Program-made: the position numbers and the translations under genes
Part shown: positions 45,736 to 54,186 of the stretch, one piece after another
Layout: every line of letters begins with the position of its first letter
How positions within the stretch are numbered: the first letter of the stretch is position 1
Assembly (NCBI RefSeq): GCF_900095265.1
Contig: NZ_LT607653.1
Coordinates: 186,001-250,000, forward strand
From: Janthinobacterium sp. UMAB-56
GTDB taxonomy: Bacteria > Pseudomonadota > Gammaproteobacteria > Burkholderiales > Burkholderiaceae_D
Length of the DNA: 64,000 nt
Reading direction: 5' to 3'
The notes under the pieces: generated by a model
What the model saw: the letters and a program-made list of their open reading frames with translations, nothing else
Told to the model about the DNA's origin: nothing
Database searches by the model: none

Positions 45736-46577
45736 ACGGACGCACCTTTTTACAGCGCTGGTTTGGCCGCGGCTGGCTCTCGCTCGGTTATTTGTTCCTC
45801 TACCTGCCCATCATCGTGCTGATCGTCTTCTCGTTCAACAGCTCGCGCCAGGACATGGTGTGGAGCGGTTTTTCGCTGCGTTGGTATAGCGAGTTGATGA
45901 GCGATACGGAAATCATCTCGGGCTTCGGCCTGTCCTTGAAGATCGCCTTCCTGTCGGCCACCTCGTCCGTTATCCTCGGCACCTTCGCCGCCTTTGCCTT
46001 GAGCAGCTACCAGCGCTTCCGTGGCCGCACCGTGTTTTCCGCCATGGTCAGCGCGCCGCTCGTGATGCCGGAGGTGATCATCGGCCTGTCCCTGCTGCTG
46101 ATGCTGGTGTCCATGCAAAAAGTCTTCGGCTTCCCCGAGCGGGGCGTGCTGACCATCTGGCTCGGCCACACCCTGCTGGGCATGGCGTATGCGGCCGTGG
46201 TGGTGCAATCGCGCCTGCAGGAAATGAGTAAATCGTTGGCTGAGGCGGCCATGGATCTGGGCTGCCGCGCACACCAGGTCTTCTTCCTCGTGACCTTGCC
46301 GAACATCACGCAGGCCCTGGCATCGAGCTGGCTGCTGACATTCACCCTGTCGCTGGACGACGTGGTGCTGTCGGCTTTCCTGTCCGGTCCCGGTTCGACG
46401 ACGATGCCGCTGGTGATCTTTTCGCGCGCGCGCCTGGGACTCGATCCGCGCGTGAATGCGATTGCGGCGCTGACTATCCTGGTGGTGACGCTCGCCGTGA
46501 TCGCGTATGCCGTGATGCTGGCGCGCGCCGACCGGAAACGCCGCAGGCAGTTGTCTGCGACCTATTCTTCAGACTAG
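45732..46577 (+). CDS. potI: Polyamine ABC transporter permease PotI
   Basis: This 281-residue permease has the coupling loop EAAMDLGCRAHQVFFLVTLP (about 175-195) and FSRARLGLDPRVNAIAAL near the C-terminus, typical of PotC/PotI. It overlaps potH by 4 bp (ATGA), so the two are translationally coupled. puuC follows 36 bp later. Confidence 0.92.
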   Translation: MNGRTFLQRWFGRGWLSLGYLFLYLPIIVLIVFSFNSSRQDMVWSGFSLRWYSELMSDTEIISGFGLSLKIAFLSATSSVILGTFAAFALSSYQRFRGRTVFSAMVSAPLVMPEVIIGLSLLLMLVSMQKVFGFPERGVLTIWLGHTLLGMAYAAVVVQSRLQEMSKSLAEAAMDLGCRAHQVFFLVTLPNITQALASSWLLTFTLSLDDVVLSAFLSGPGSTTMPLVIFSRARLGLDPRVNAIAALTILVVTLAVIAYAVMLARADRKRRRQLSATYSSD

Positions 46578-46613
46578 GAGTAAGCTGGCGTTTTCACCTT
46601 GCAGGAGACGACC

Positions 46614-48101
46614 ATGACGGAAAACACCAGCTGGCATGCACGGGCAGCAGCGCTCACGATCGATGGCCGCGCCTTCATCAACGGCGAGCGCGCCTGGGCC
46701 AGGTCCGGCCAGACCTTCGATAATCTGTCTCCCATCGATGGGCGCATGCTGGGGCAGGTAGCCCGCTGCGATGGCGCGGACGTGGATGCGGCCGTGCAGG
46801 CCGCCCGCGCCGCTTTTGAGGACCGCCGCTGGGCAGGGAAATCACCCGCGCAGCGCAAGCGCGTGCTGATCAAGTTCGCCGACCTGGTGCAACAGAATGG
46901 CCCCGAGCTGGCCTTGCTGGAAACCCTGGACATGGGTAAGCCGATCAAGTACAGCCAGAGCGTGGACGTGGGCGCCACGGCCAACTGCCTGCGCTGGTAT
47001 GGCGAAGCGATCGACAAGGTCTACGACGAAATCGCACCGACTCCCGCCAACAGCCTGGCCCTGATCACGCGTGAACCGGTGGGTGTCGTTGCCGCCATCG
47101 TGCCGTGGAACTACCCGATGATCATGGCCGCCTGGAAGATCGCGCCGGCCCTTGCGGCCGGTAACAGCGTGATCTTGAAACCGTCCGAAAAGTCGCCGCT
47201 GACGGCGCTGCGTCTGGCCGACATCGCGCTGGAAGCGGGCGTGCCGGCCGGCGTGCTGAACGTGTTGCCAGGTTACGGCAACGAGGCCGGCGCCGCGCTG
47301 GCGCTGCACATGGATGTCGATTGCATCGGCTTTACGGGTTCCACGCGTACGGGCAAACTGATCGTGCAGATGGCGGGCCAGTCGAATTTGAAACGGGCCT
47401 GGACGGAACTGGGCGGCAAGTCCGCCAACATCGTTTGCGCCGATTGCCCTGACCTGGACAAGGCCGTGGCGGCCGCCATCGGTTCCATCTTTTTCAACCA
47501 GGGTGAAAGCTGCAACGCGCCTTCGCGTTTGTTCGTGGAAGCCTCGATCAAGGAAGAATTCCTGGCCAAGGCATTGGCCATGCTGCCCCGTTTCCAGCCA
47601 GGCGATCCGCTCGACGAAGCCACCGTCATGGGCGCCATCGTCGACGCCACACAGATGCAAACGGTGATGGGCTATATCGCGGCCGGCAAGAACGAAGGCG
47701 CGCAGTTGCTGGGCGGCGGCGAGGCCGTGCGCGCGGAGACGGGCGGTTACTACGTGCAGCCGACCATCTTCGGCGTGGACGCCGGCATGACGATCGCGCG
47801 CGAAGAGATCTTCGGGCCCGTGCTGTCCGTGCTGGGCTTTACGGATATCGCCGAGGCGGTGAAGCAGGCCAATGCCACGCCATACGGCTTGCAGGCAGCC
47901 GTGTGGACGTCCGACATCAGCAAGGCGATCCAGACGGCGCGCGCCCTGCGTGCGGGCACCGTGCACGTCAACCAGTACGACGGCGACGACATCACCGTGC
48001 CGTTCGGCGGTTACAAGCAGTCGGGCAATGGGCGCGACAAGTCGCTGCACGCGCTGGACAAGTACACGGAGCTGAAGACGACGTGGATACAGGTGGGATA
48101 A
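46614..48101 (+). CDS. puuC: Gamma-glutamyl-gamma-aminobutyraldehyde dehydrogenase
   Basis: PuuC oxidises gamma-glutamyl-gamma-aminobutyraldehyde (and related aldehydes) to the acid with NAD(P). The 495-residue aldehyde dehydrogenase has catalytic Cys300 in FFNQGESCNAP and general base Glu265 in ELGGKSANIV, plus the NAD-binding VPWNYPM and GFTGSTRTGK segments. The ATG at 46614 has GGAG upstream, and the in-frame ATG 15 bp earlier lacks one. It closes the putrescine cluster. Confidence 0.92.
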   Translation: MTENTSWHARAAALTIDGRAFINGERAWARSGQTFDNLSPIDGRMLGQVARCDGADVDAAVQAARAAFEDRRWAGKSPAQRKRVLIKFADLVQQNGPELALLETLDMGKPIKYSQSVDVGATANCLRWYGEAIDKVYDEIAPTPANSLALITREPVGVVAAIVPWNYPMIMAAWKIAPALAAGNSVILKPSEKSPLTALRLADIALEAGVPAGVLNVLPGYGNEAGAALALHMDVDCIGFTGSTRTGKLIVQMAGQSNLKRAWTELGGKSANIVCADCPDLDKAVAAAIGSIFFNQGESCNAPSRLFVEASIKEEFLAKALAMLPRFQPGDPLDEATVMGAIVDATQMQTVMGYIAAGKNEGAQLLGGGEAVRAETGGYYVQPTIFGVDAGMTIAREEIFGPVLSVLGFTDIAEAVKQANATPYGLQAAVWTSDISKAIQTARALRAGTVHVNQYDGDDITVPFGGYKQSGNGRDKSLHALDKYTELKTTWIQVG

Positions 48102-48105
48102 TTTC

Positions 48106-48263
48106 TATAATGGTACTTAAAGGGGCTAATTAATGGTGTTGATGGCTTAAAATAGTTCTTTTAGGGGCCATTATATTTTCCATGGCGAGGTATTTGTGAG
48201 AATTTGGATCGTATAAGTGCTAATTTAAGGATAAATTGATCACAATTAGCTACTATAAGATCC
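48106..48263 (+). promoter_or_regulatory. Four-copy operator-like array before hipA
   Basis: Four copies of a CTTATAGGGGCTAATT-like motif are present: three direct (about 48115-48132, 48157-48174, 48209-48226) and one inverted (48244-48262). The last two form a 20-bp dyad, GGATCGTATAAGTGCTAATT (48206-48225) against AATTAGCTACTATAAGATCC (48244-48263), matching at 16 of 20. TATAAT at 48106-48111 could be a -10. Spacings of 42 and 52 bp are close to whole helical turns. It is probably bound by the HipB-type protein; this is inferred. Confidence 0.65.
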
Positions 48264-48275
48264 AGTGGAGCCGCC

Positions 48276-49568
48276 ATGCAGTGCCATTTTCAAATTTTTC
48301 ATGATGATGCGTGGCACGATTGCGCATCGCTGACTTTGCTTGAGCCGGCAGGCGGCAATCCACGCACCGGTGCCCTGTTCGAGTATGACCTCGATTATGC
48401 TTTCTTCACGCTTGAGAGTGGACCTGTCTCGCTGCGTTTCCCTGTCACGGCAGAAATGCAGAAGCTGGCGCAATGGCCAGCCTTTCTCTTTGACCTGATT
48501 CCCCAGGGAAGCGGACGGACATATCTGCTTGGGCAGCTTCAACTGGCCGATGGTCCGGCTGCCGATTTTCCGCTGGCGTGTGCCGGTGCATTCAATCCCG
48601 TCGGGCGCGTGCGCATCGCCGAGGCCGTGCAGTACTACGCACGACATATGAATCGTCACGACAAGGGCAAGCCGCTGTCAGGCTTTTCACTGGATGAGAT
48701 CATAGGTCGCGGCGATGCCTTCAATGAGCGCATGCTGAGGCATGGCATGCTGGCCGCCGGCAGCCTGGGGGTGCAAGGAGCGGCACCGAAATATCTGCTG
48801 ACCACAGACCATGCTGGTCTCTGGCATGCCGACGGCGCCCTGGCGGACCAGTACGCGGCTGCCCATTTCATCGTCAAGCGTCCGCGCGGAAAGACCGCCA
48901 GCGACGCCAAGGTATTGAGAAATGAAGCCGCGTACATGACTGTGGCGCGCGCAGTGGGCTTGCGCACCGAAGGCCAACTGCGCTATCAGGACGATACCTT
49001 GTTCATTCCCCGTTTTGATCGCCGCATCCGGGATGGAAAAGTGCTGCGACTGCATCAGGAGAGCGCCGCTTCGCTGGCAGGTGTCGTTGGCTTTGATGCC
49101 ACGCCCAGCCAGTTCGACCTATTGCAGGCGCTGCGCGCCGTCGTCAGCGACAAGACGGCGGAAACCATTGAATTTCTCAAACGCGACATCTTGAACCTGG
49201 CCATGCGCAATACCGACAATCACGCACGCAATACGGCGGTACAGCAAGTCGGTGCCGAGGTGCGCCTCACGCCGCTGTTCGATTTTGCGCCGATGTACCT
49301 GGACCCGGATGGCATTCCACGCGCGGTGCGCTGGTATCACCCCGATACCAGGAACGAGCTGCATGACTGGACGACGATACTGGCCACGATCGGCATGCCG
49401 GACGTGGAGCGCCAGCAGGTCCGTCTCGCGCTATACGGATTTGCCCAGCAACTGGCTGCGTTGGAGCAGCATATGCAGGAGGCAGGCGTGGATGATGACA
49501 TCATTGCTTTCCTCCGGCCACATATCGCCGGGCAGATCGAACAGCTCAAGGCATTGGGAGAGCACTGA
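48276..49568 (+). CDS. hipA: HipA-family serine/threonine kinase toxin
   Basis: HipA toxins phosphorylate translation factors such as glutamyl-tRNA synthetase and cause dormancy. The 430-residue protein has the N-terminal subdomain (FLFDLIPQGSG, about 70-80), a glycine loop AGSLGVQGAAPK (161-172), Glu217 (RNEAAYM), FDRR at 247-250, the catalytic NTDNHARN (312-319; Asp314) and the metal-binding DFAP (336-339). The glycine loop differs from the E. coli VAGAQEK form. GGAG precedes the ATG. The antitoxin-like hipB follows, so the order is toxin first, the reverse of E. coli. Confidence 0.85.
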   Translation: MQCHFQIFHDDAWHDCASLTLLEPAGGNPRTGALFEYDLDYAFFTLESGPVSLRFPVTAEMQKLAQWPAFLFDLIPQGSGRTYLLGQLQLADGPAADFPLACAGAFNPVGRVRIAEAVQYYARHMNRHDKGKPLSGFSLDEIIGRGDAFNERMLRHGMLAAGSLGVQGAAPKYLLTTDHAGLWHADGALADQYAAAHFIVKRPRGKTASDAKVLRNEAAYMTVARAVGLRTEGQLRYQDDTLFIPRFDRRIRDGKVLRLHQESAASLAGVVGFDATPSQFDLLQALRAVVSDKTAETIEFLKRDILNLAMRNTDNHARNTAVQQVGAEVRLTPLFDFAPMYLDPDGIPRAVRWYHPDTRNELHDWTTILATIGMPDVERQQVRLALYGFAQQLAALEQHMQEAGVDDDIIAFLRPHIAGQIEQLKALGEH

Positions 49569-49569
49569 C

Positions 49570-49902
49570 ATGGCGCGTACAAAAAAGACCGTTGACAAGG
49601 AAGCGTTGCGGCAGCGCCGGGCGGTACTTTACGCAGCCATTGAAGCAGGCGCCGTCACGCTACAGCACGCCGTCAGGGAAATGCGCGCCATCTCGCGCCT
49701 GACGCAGGCCCAATTTGCGGAACACCGAGGGGTCAGCCTGAAAACCATCAAGGAGATCGAGAGCGGCAAAGGCAATCCGACCATCCAGACGCTGAACCGA
49801 CTCGGGCAGTTCTTTGGACTGGAGGTGGCGTTTGTACGCACCGAAACGCTGCGCGAAAAAAAAGTCGCCCCGGTGAGTGCCGGGGCGATATCGCCTCAAT
49901 AG
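49570..49902 (+). CDS. hipB: HipB-like HTH antitoxin
   Basis: This 110-residue protein has an Xre/Cro-type helix-turn-helix at about 42-82 (LTQAQFAEHRGVSLKTIKEIESGKGNPTIQTLN). The N-terminal helical extension is basic. It is the expected HipA-neutralising and operator-binding partner. Its ATG lies 1 bp after the hipA stop, so the pair is coupled. The C-terminal tail (about 94-110) is probably flexible. Confidence 0.85.
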   Translation: MARTKKTVDKEALRQRRAVLYAAIEAGAVTLQHAVREMRAISRLTQAQFAEHRGVSLKTIKEIESGKGNPTIQTLNRLGQFFGLEVAFVRTETLREKKVAPVSAGAISPQ

Positions 49903-49916
49903 GCTAGATCAGAAGA

Positions 49917-50792
49917 TCAGAAGCAGTGTTCCAGCGCCGGGAAGCTGCCATCCTTGACGGCTTTCACATAGACGGTGACGGCGTCGTCGATGCTGGCAGC
50001 GCCTTCCATGAAGTTGCGCACGAAGCGCGCCTTGCGGCCTGGGAACACGCCCAGCATGTCGTGCATGACGAGCACCTGGCCCGAGCAGTCGGGACCGGCG
50101 CCGATGCCGATGGTGGGGATCGTCAGCATGTCGGTCACTTCCTTGCCCAGCTGCGATGGCATGGCTTCCATCAGCACGATGGCGGCGCCCGCGTTTTGCA
50201 GCACCAGCGCGTCGTTCTTCAGTTCCGCAGCGCTTTCCGTGCTCTTGCCCTGCACTTTATAGCCGCCCAGTTGGTGCACCGATTGCGGCGTCAGGCCGAT
50301 GTGGGCGCAGATGGGGATGCCGCGCTCGGTGAGGAAGCGGACGGTCTCGGCCAGCCAGGCGCCGCCTTCGATCTTGACCATGTGCGCGCCCGCCTGCATC
50401 AGGATGACGGCGTTGGCGTAGGCTGTTTCAGGCGTGCCGTATGCGCCGAACGGCAGGTCGGACATGATCATGGCCGACTTGGCGCCGCGCGCCACGGACG
50501 CCGTGTGGTAAGCCAGTTCGGCCATGGTGACAGGCAGGGTGGAGTTGTGGCCATTGCAGACCATGCCGAGCGAATCGCCGATCAGCAGGATCTCCACGCC
50601 GCAGCGGTCCATCAGGGACGCGAAGCTGGCGTCATAGCAGGTCAGCATGGAGATCTTTTCACCGGCGGCGCGCAACGTGGCCAGGGTGTGGATGGTCACG
50701 GCCTTGTTGGCGACAGGCTTGGATGGCGCCGGCACCGGTGTGGTGGCCTTGTCTTTTGCGGCCAGATCTGTTCCTTGCAAATAAGCGGACAT
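49917..50792 (-). CDS. panB: 3-methyl-2-oxobutanoate hydroxymethyltransferase
   Basis: PanB adds a hydroxymethyl group from methylene-THF to 2-ketoisovalerate, giving ketopantoate for pantothenate and CoA. The 291-residue protein shows [25 protein letters not shown], the catalytic Glu region LMEAMP and [15 protein letters not shown] Lys/Pro/Ala-rich N-terminal extension of about 30 residues precedes the core. It is the last gene of the minus-strand hda-to-panB block. The hip locus ends just beyond it. Confidence 0.96.
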   Translation of the reverse strand: MSAYLQGTDLAAKDKATTPVPAPSKPVANKAVTIHTLATLRAAGEKISMLTCYDASFASLMDRCGVEILLIGDSLGMVCNGHNSTLPVTMAELAYHTASVARGAKSAMIMSDLPFGAYGTPETAYANAVILMQAGAHMVKIEGGAWLAETVRFLTERGIPICAHIGLTPQSVHQLGGYKVQGKSTESAAELKNDALVLQNAGAAIVLMEAMPSQLGKEVTDMLTIPTIGIGAGPDCSGQVLVMHDMLGVFPGRKARFVRNFMEGAASIDDAVTVYVKAVKDGSFPALEHCF

Positions 50793-50901
50793 AGGTATTC
50801 TCTAGAGTGAAAGGAGGGTGATGCGATTGCGACGCCGCTAGTGTAGTACTTTATGCGGCGTGCTGCAGGAGCGGCATTGTAGAGGATGGGAGCACAACGG
50901 T

Positions 50902-51390
50902 TCAGAGCTGGCTGATGACCTGGTCAGCGACGCTTGCCAGGTAGCCTTGCGCCGGGCCGAGTCCCGGCACGACGATAGCCGGCGCCAGGGCCAGCAGCGG
51001 CACCAGCACGAAGGCGCGCTCGGTGATGCGCGGATGCGGCACCGTCAGCGTGGCGCTGGCGATGTGTTCGTCGCCGTACAGCAGCAAGTCCAGGTCCAGC
51101 GTGCGCGGGGCGTTGCGATAGGGCCGCTCGCGTCCGTGTGCCGCCTCGATGGCGTGCAGTGCCAGCAGCAGTTCCTCTGCCGGCAGGGTGGTCGTGATGC
51201 GCGCCACGGCGTTGATGTAGTCGTCACCGCTCGAAGCGATGGGCGCCGTGCGGTAGCTGGCCGATGCGTCGATCAGCGAGGCGCCGGGCAGGCGCGCCAG
51301 GCGCGCGATCGCATCTTGCACATTCGCGCGCGCATCGCCCAGGTTGGCGCCGATGCCGATGTAGGCGGTTACCGCTGGCAGTGCGTCCAT
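50902..51390 (-). CDS. folK: 2-amino-4-hydroxy-6-hydroxymethyldihydropteridine pyrophosphokinase
   Basis: FolK transfers pyrophosphate from ATP to 6-hydroxymethyl-dihydropterin in folate synthesis. The 162-residue protein has the HPPK signature RPYRNAPRTLDLDLLLYGD (about 92-110) and the N-terminal IGIGANLGD. The ATG (51390-51388) shares a base with the pcnB stop (TAATG), so the two are translationally coupled. Confidence 0.95.
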   Translation of the reverse strand: MDALPAVTAYIGIGANLGDARANVQDAIARLARLPGASLIDASASYRTAPIASSGDDYINAVARITTTLPAEELLLALHAIEAAHGRERPYRNAPRTLDLDLLLYGDEHIASATLTVPHPRITERAFVLVPLLALAPAIVVPGLGPAQGYLASVADQVISQL

Positions 51391-52766
51391 TATTCGTCGC
51401 CGGTGCTGCCCGTGGTGTTGCCACCGCCCGTGCCGGTCTTGCTGCGCGTGCTGCGGCGTGGCGGACGCTTCTTCTTGGTTGCGCCCGGCGCGGCATTGGC
51501 GCTGACGAGCAGCGCTTCGCGCGTTTCCTCGTCGCCTTCATAGAACGCCGTCCACCATTCGCCGATGTCCATGTCGATCTCGCCCGAGGCGCAGCGCAGC
51601 AGCAGGAAGTCGTAGCCGGCGCGGAAGCGCAGGTGTTCCAGCAATTTGTACGGTGCCTTGCCAACCCGGCGCTCGAAGCGCGGCTGCATCGACCAGATGT
51701 CGCGCATGTCGGAACCGATCTTGCGTTGCAAGGCGAGTTTTTCCGTTTGCGAATCGAGCACGTCGTCGGCCGCCAGGTGCAGCGCGGGGATGGTCGATTC
51801 GCCGGCGGCGCGGTAGGCCGTCCATTTTTCCAGCACCTGGTGCCACAGCAGCGAGGCAAACAAAAAGCCTGGCGAGACGGTCTTGCCGGCGGCGATGCGC
51901 TGGTCCGTGGCATCCAGCGCCAGGGTGACGAATTTCGCGCCCAGCGGCTGTTCCAGCACCACGTCGAGCAGCGGCAGCAGGCCGTGATGCAAGCCTTCCT
52001 TGCGCAGCTGCTGCAAACAGGCCAGCGCGTGGCCGCTCATCAGCAGTTTCAGCATTTCGTCGAACACGCGCGGCGCCGGCACATTGTTGATCAGCGGCGC
52101 CATGATGGGAATCGGTGCGGCCGTGTGCGGCTCGATGGTGAATTTCAGCTTGGCGGCGAAGCGCACCACGCGCAGCATGCGCACGGGGTCTTCGCGGTAG
52201 CGCTCTTCCGGCTTGCCGATCATGCGCAGGGTCTGGGCGCGGATATCTTCCACGCCGCCATGGTAATCCAGCACTTCCTGCGTGGCCGGGTTGTAGTACA
52301 TGGCGTTGATGGTGAAGTCGCGGCGCAGCGCATCTTCGTGCTGCAGACCGAAGGTGTTGTCGCGCAGGACGCGGCCATGTTCATCCTTGGGCGCTGAATC
52401 GGCGCCGGCGCCGCGGAAGGTCGTCACTTCCAGCAAATCCTGGCCGAACATCACGTGCACGATCTGGAAGCGCTTGCCGATGATGAAGGCGCGGCGGAAC
52501 AATCGCTTGACCTGTTCCGGCGTGGCGTTGGTGGCGATGTCGAAGTCTTTCGGTTTGACGCCCAGCAGCAGGTCGCGCACGGCACCGCCGACGACGAAGG
52601 CTGCGAAGCCCGCTTCCTGCAGGCTGCTGGTGACGCGGATGGCATTCGACGACACCAGTTTCGGGTCGATTCCGTGTTGCGCAGAACCTAGCACGATGGG
52701 TGCCGTGGTGTCGCGCGCTGCCTCTTTTTTAACGCCGAGGATCTTGCGGATGAATTTTTTAATCAT
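51390..52766 (-). CDS. pcnB: Poly(A) polymerase I
   Basis: PcnB adds poly(A) tails to RNA 3' ends and so marks them for decay. The 458-residue class II nucleotidyltransferase has GGAVRDLLLG (60-69) and catalytic DFD (74-76), a middle domain containing FHLAAEDVLD-like helices, and a basic Lys/Arg-rich C-terminus (KKKRPPRR). These distinguish it from CCA-adding enzymes, although by sequence alone the two are close relatives. It overlaps the HAD gene by 8 bp at its start and folK by one base at its end. Confidence 0.93.
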   Translation of the reverse strand: MIKKFIRKILGVKKEAARDTTAPIVLGSAQHGIDPKLVSSNAIRVTSSLQEAGFAAFVVGGAVRDLLLGVKPKDFDIATNATPEQVKRLFRRAFIIGKRFQIVHVMFGQDLLEVTTFRGAGADSAPKDEHGRVLRDNTFGLQHEDALRRDFTINAMYYNPATQEVLDYHGGVEDIRAQTLRMIGKPEERYREDPVRMLRVVRFAAKLKFTIEPHTAAPIPIMAPLINNVPAPRVFDEMLKLLMSGHALACLQQLRKEGLHHGLLPLLDVVLEQPLGAKFVTLALDATDQRIAAGKTVSPGFLFASLLWHQVLEKWTAYRAAGESTIPALHLAADDVLDSQTEKLALQRKIGSDMRDIWSMQPRFERRVGKAPYKLLEHLRFRAGYDFLLLRCASGEIDMDIGEWWTAFYEGDEETREALLVSANAAPGATKKKRPPRRSTRSKTGTGGGNTTGSTGDE

Positions 52767-53433
52767 TGAATAAATGGAGTGATGGCCAGCCGTGGAGGGA
52801 TGCGTGTGCGCTCAAAGCGGTGTTGGGATTGGTTGCGACCGGGTGGGTCACGACCGACAGCAGGGGAATGTCGTTGTGCGAATCGCTGTAAAAGTAGCTG
52901 CGCTCGAACTGCCCCAGTTCCTTGCCCAACTTTTCCAGCCAGGCATGGGTGTGGGTCAGTTTGCCCGCGCCCAGGGTCGGCGTGCCTACCAGCTTGCCCG
53001 TGACATTGCCTTCGTCGTCATATTCGGGCATGGCCGCCAGCAGATGCTCGACGCCCAGCGCATCGGCGATGGGCTTGGTGATGAAATGGTTGGTGGCCGT
53101 GACGATGGCCAGCAGGTCGCCCGCGTCCTGGTGCTGTTTCAGCAGTGCCACGACTTCCGGGCGGATCGCCGGCAAGACCACTTCGGCCATGAATTGCCGG
53201 TGCAGCGTTTCCAGGCGTTCGCGCGGGAATTGCGCCAGGGTGCCGAGGGAGAATTCCAGATATTCCACCGGATCGAGCGTGCCGGCCTGGTATTGCGCGA
53301 AAAATTCGTCGTTGCGGCGGGTGAATTCGGCGGCGTCCACGGCACCGATGCGTACCAGGAATTCGCCCCACTCGTGATCCGAGTCGATGGGCAGCAGGGT
53401 GTGGTCGAGGTCAAACAGGGCCAGATTCATCAT
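52759..53433 (-). CDS. HAD-IB family phosphatase
   Basis: This 224-residue haloacid dehalogenase-type hydrolase has the N-terminal DLDHTLL nucleophile motif (Asp8, Asp10), VTATNHF as motif II, and YFYSDSHND as motif IV, as in SerB-like subfamily IB phosphatases. The natural substrate is unknown. It starts within the hda stop (ATGA overlap) and overlaps the pcnB start, so the four genes hda-HAD-pcnB-folK are tightly coupled. Confidence 0.9.
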   Translation of the reverse strand: MMNLALFDLDHTLLPIDSDHEWGEFLVRIGAVDAAEFTRRNDEFFAQYQAGTLDPVEYLEFSLGTLAQFPRERLETLHRQFMAEVVLPAIRPEVVALLKQHQDAGDLLAIVTATNHFITKPIADALGVEHLLAAMPEYDDEGNVTGKLVGTPTLGAGKLTHTHAWLEKLGKELGQFERSYFYSDSHNDIPLLSVVTHPVATNPNTALSAHASLHGWPSLHLFND

Positions 53434-54098
53434 TCTTTCGCTTCCGCCTGCAGCAACTCGCGCAACAATGGCAAGGTGATCGGGCGTTGGGTTTCAAGGG
53501 AGTAGAGGTCGAGAGAGTCCAGCATCGTCGACAGCGAACGCATGTCGCGCCGGAAATGGGACAGCAGATAGGGTAACACGCCCGGCGACAAGGTCAAACC
53601 GCGGGTGGTGGCAGCCTGGGTCAGGGCGGCGATTTTTTCATCGTCGGTCAAGCCGTGGATTTGATAGATCAGGCCCCAGCCCATGCGCGTGCGCAAGTCT
53701 TCGCGCACCGGCAGCACGGCCGGCGGCACGGCGCCGCTGCATACCATGAACGCCTTATTGGCGCGGATTTCATTGAACAGGGCAAAGGCATCGATCTGCG
53801 CCAGCGGCGACAGCTTTTCGCAGTCGTCGAGCAGGTACAAATCCACGTCAGGCGAATACACGAATTCGGACTCGATCGAGAACGGCGAAATATAGCGCGC
53901 GCGCTCGGTGCTGGCCAGGGCCTTGAGCAGATGGCTCTTGCCGGCGGCCAGTTCGCCCCACAGGTAGGCAAAATGTTCGCGCGAGGTGCGCGCGGCGAAC
54001 TGGCGCATCAGCTGCGCCACTTCGGCATTTTGTCCCACCTCGAAGGTATCGAGGCTGTGCGCCTGGTCTGTGCCTAAATCGAGCACCAGTTGTTTCAT
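53430..54098 (-). CDS. hda: DnaA regulatory inactivator Hda
   Basis: Hda stimulates hydrolysis of DnaA-bound ATP after initiation, working with the sliding clamp. The 222-residue DnaA-like AAA+ protein has Walker A GELAAGKSH (48-56), a Walker B-type YLLDDCE, and an arginine-finger region LRTRMGWG. The N-terminal MKQLVLDLG resembles the clamp-binding QL[S/D]LxF motif. It lacks the DnaA DNA-binding domain, as expected. It starts the minus-strand operon, downstream of an AI-2E-type permease. Confidence 0.93.
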   Translation of the reverse strand: MKQLVLDLGTDQAHSLDTFEVGQNAEVAQLMRQFAARTSREHFAYLWGELAAGKSHLLKALASTERARYISPFSIESEFVYSPDVDLYLLDDCEKLSPLAQIDAFALFNEIRANKAFMVCSGAVPPAVLPVREDLRTRMGWGLIYQIHGLTDDEKIAALTQAATTRGLTLSPGVLPYLLSHFRRDMRSLSTMLDSLDLYSLETQRPITLPLLRELLQAEAKE

Positions 54099-54186
54099 GG
54101 CGTACGCCTTGTCCTGTTTTTCATTACTGCGTATGCGTCGTCGTCGCTGTTGTTAGTTTCATATTGTAGCCGTATCGGGTACCTTG

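Noticed and set aside
48276-49902. HipBST-type three-gene toxin-antitoxin system
   Set aside because: There is no separate small HipS gene, and the N-terminal subdomain is still fused to HipA, so it is a two-gene HipA/HipB system.
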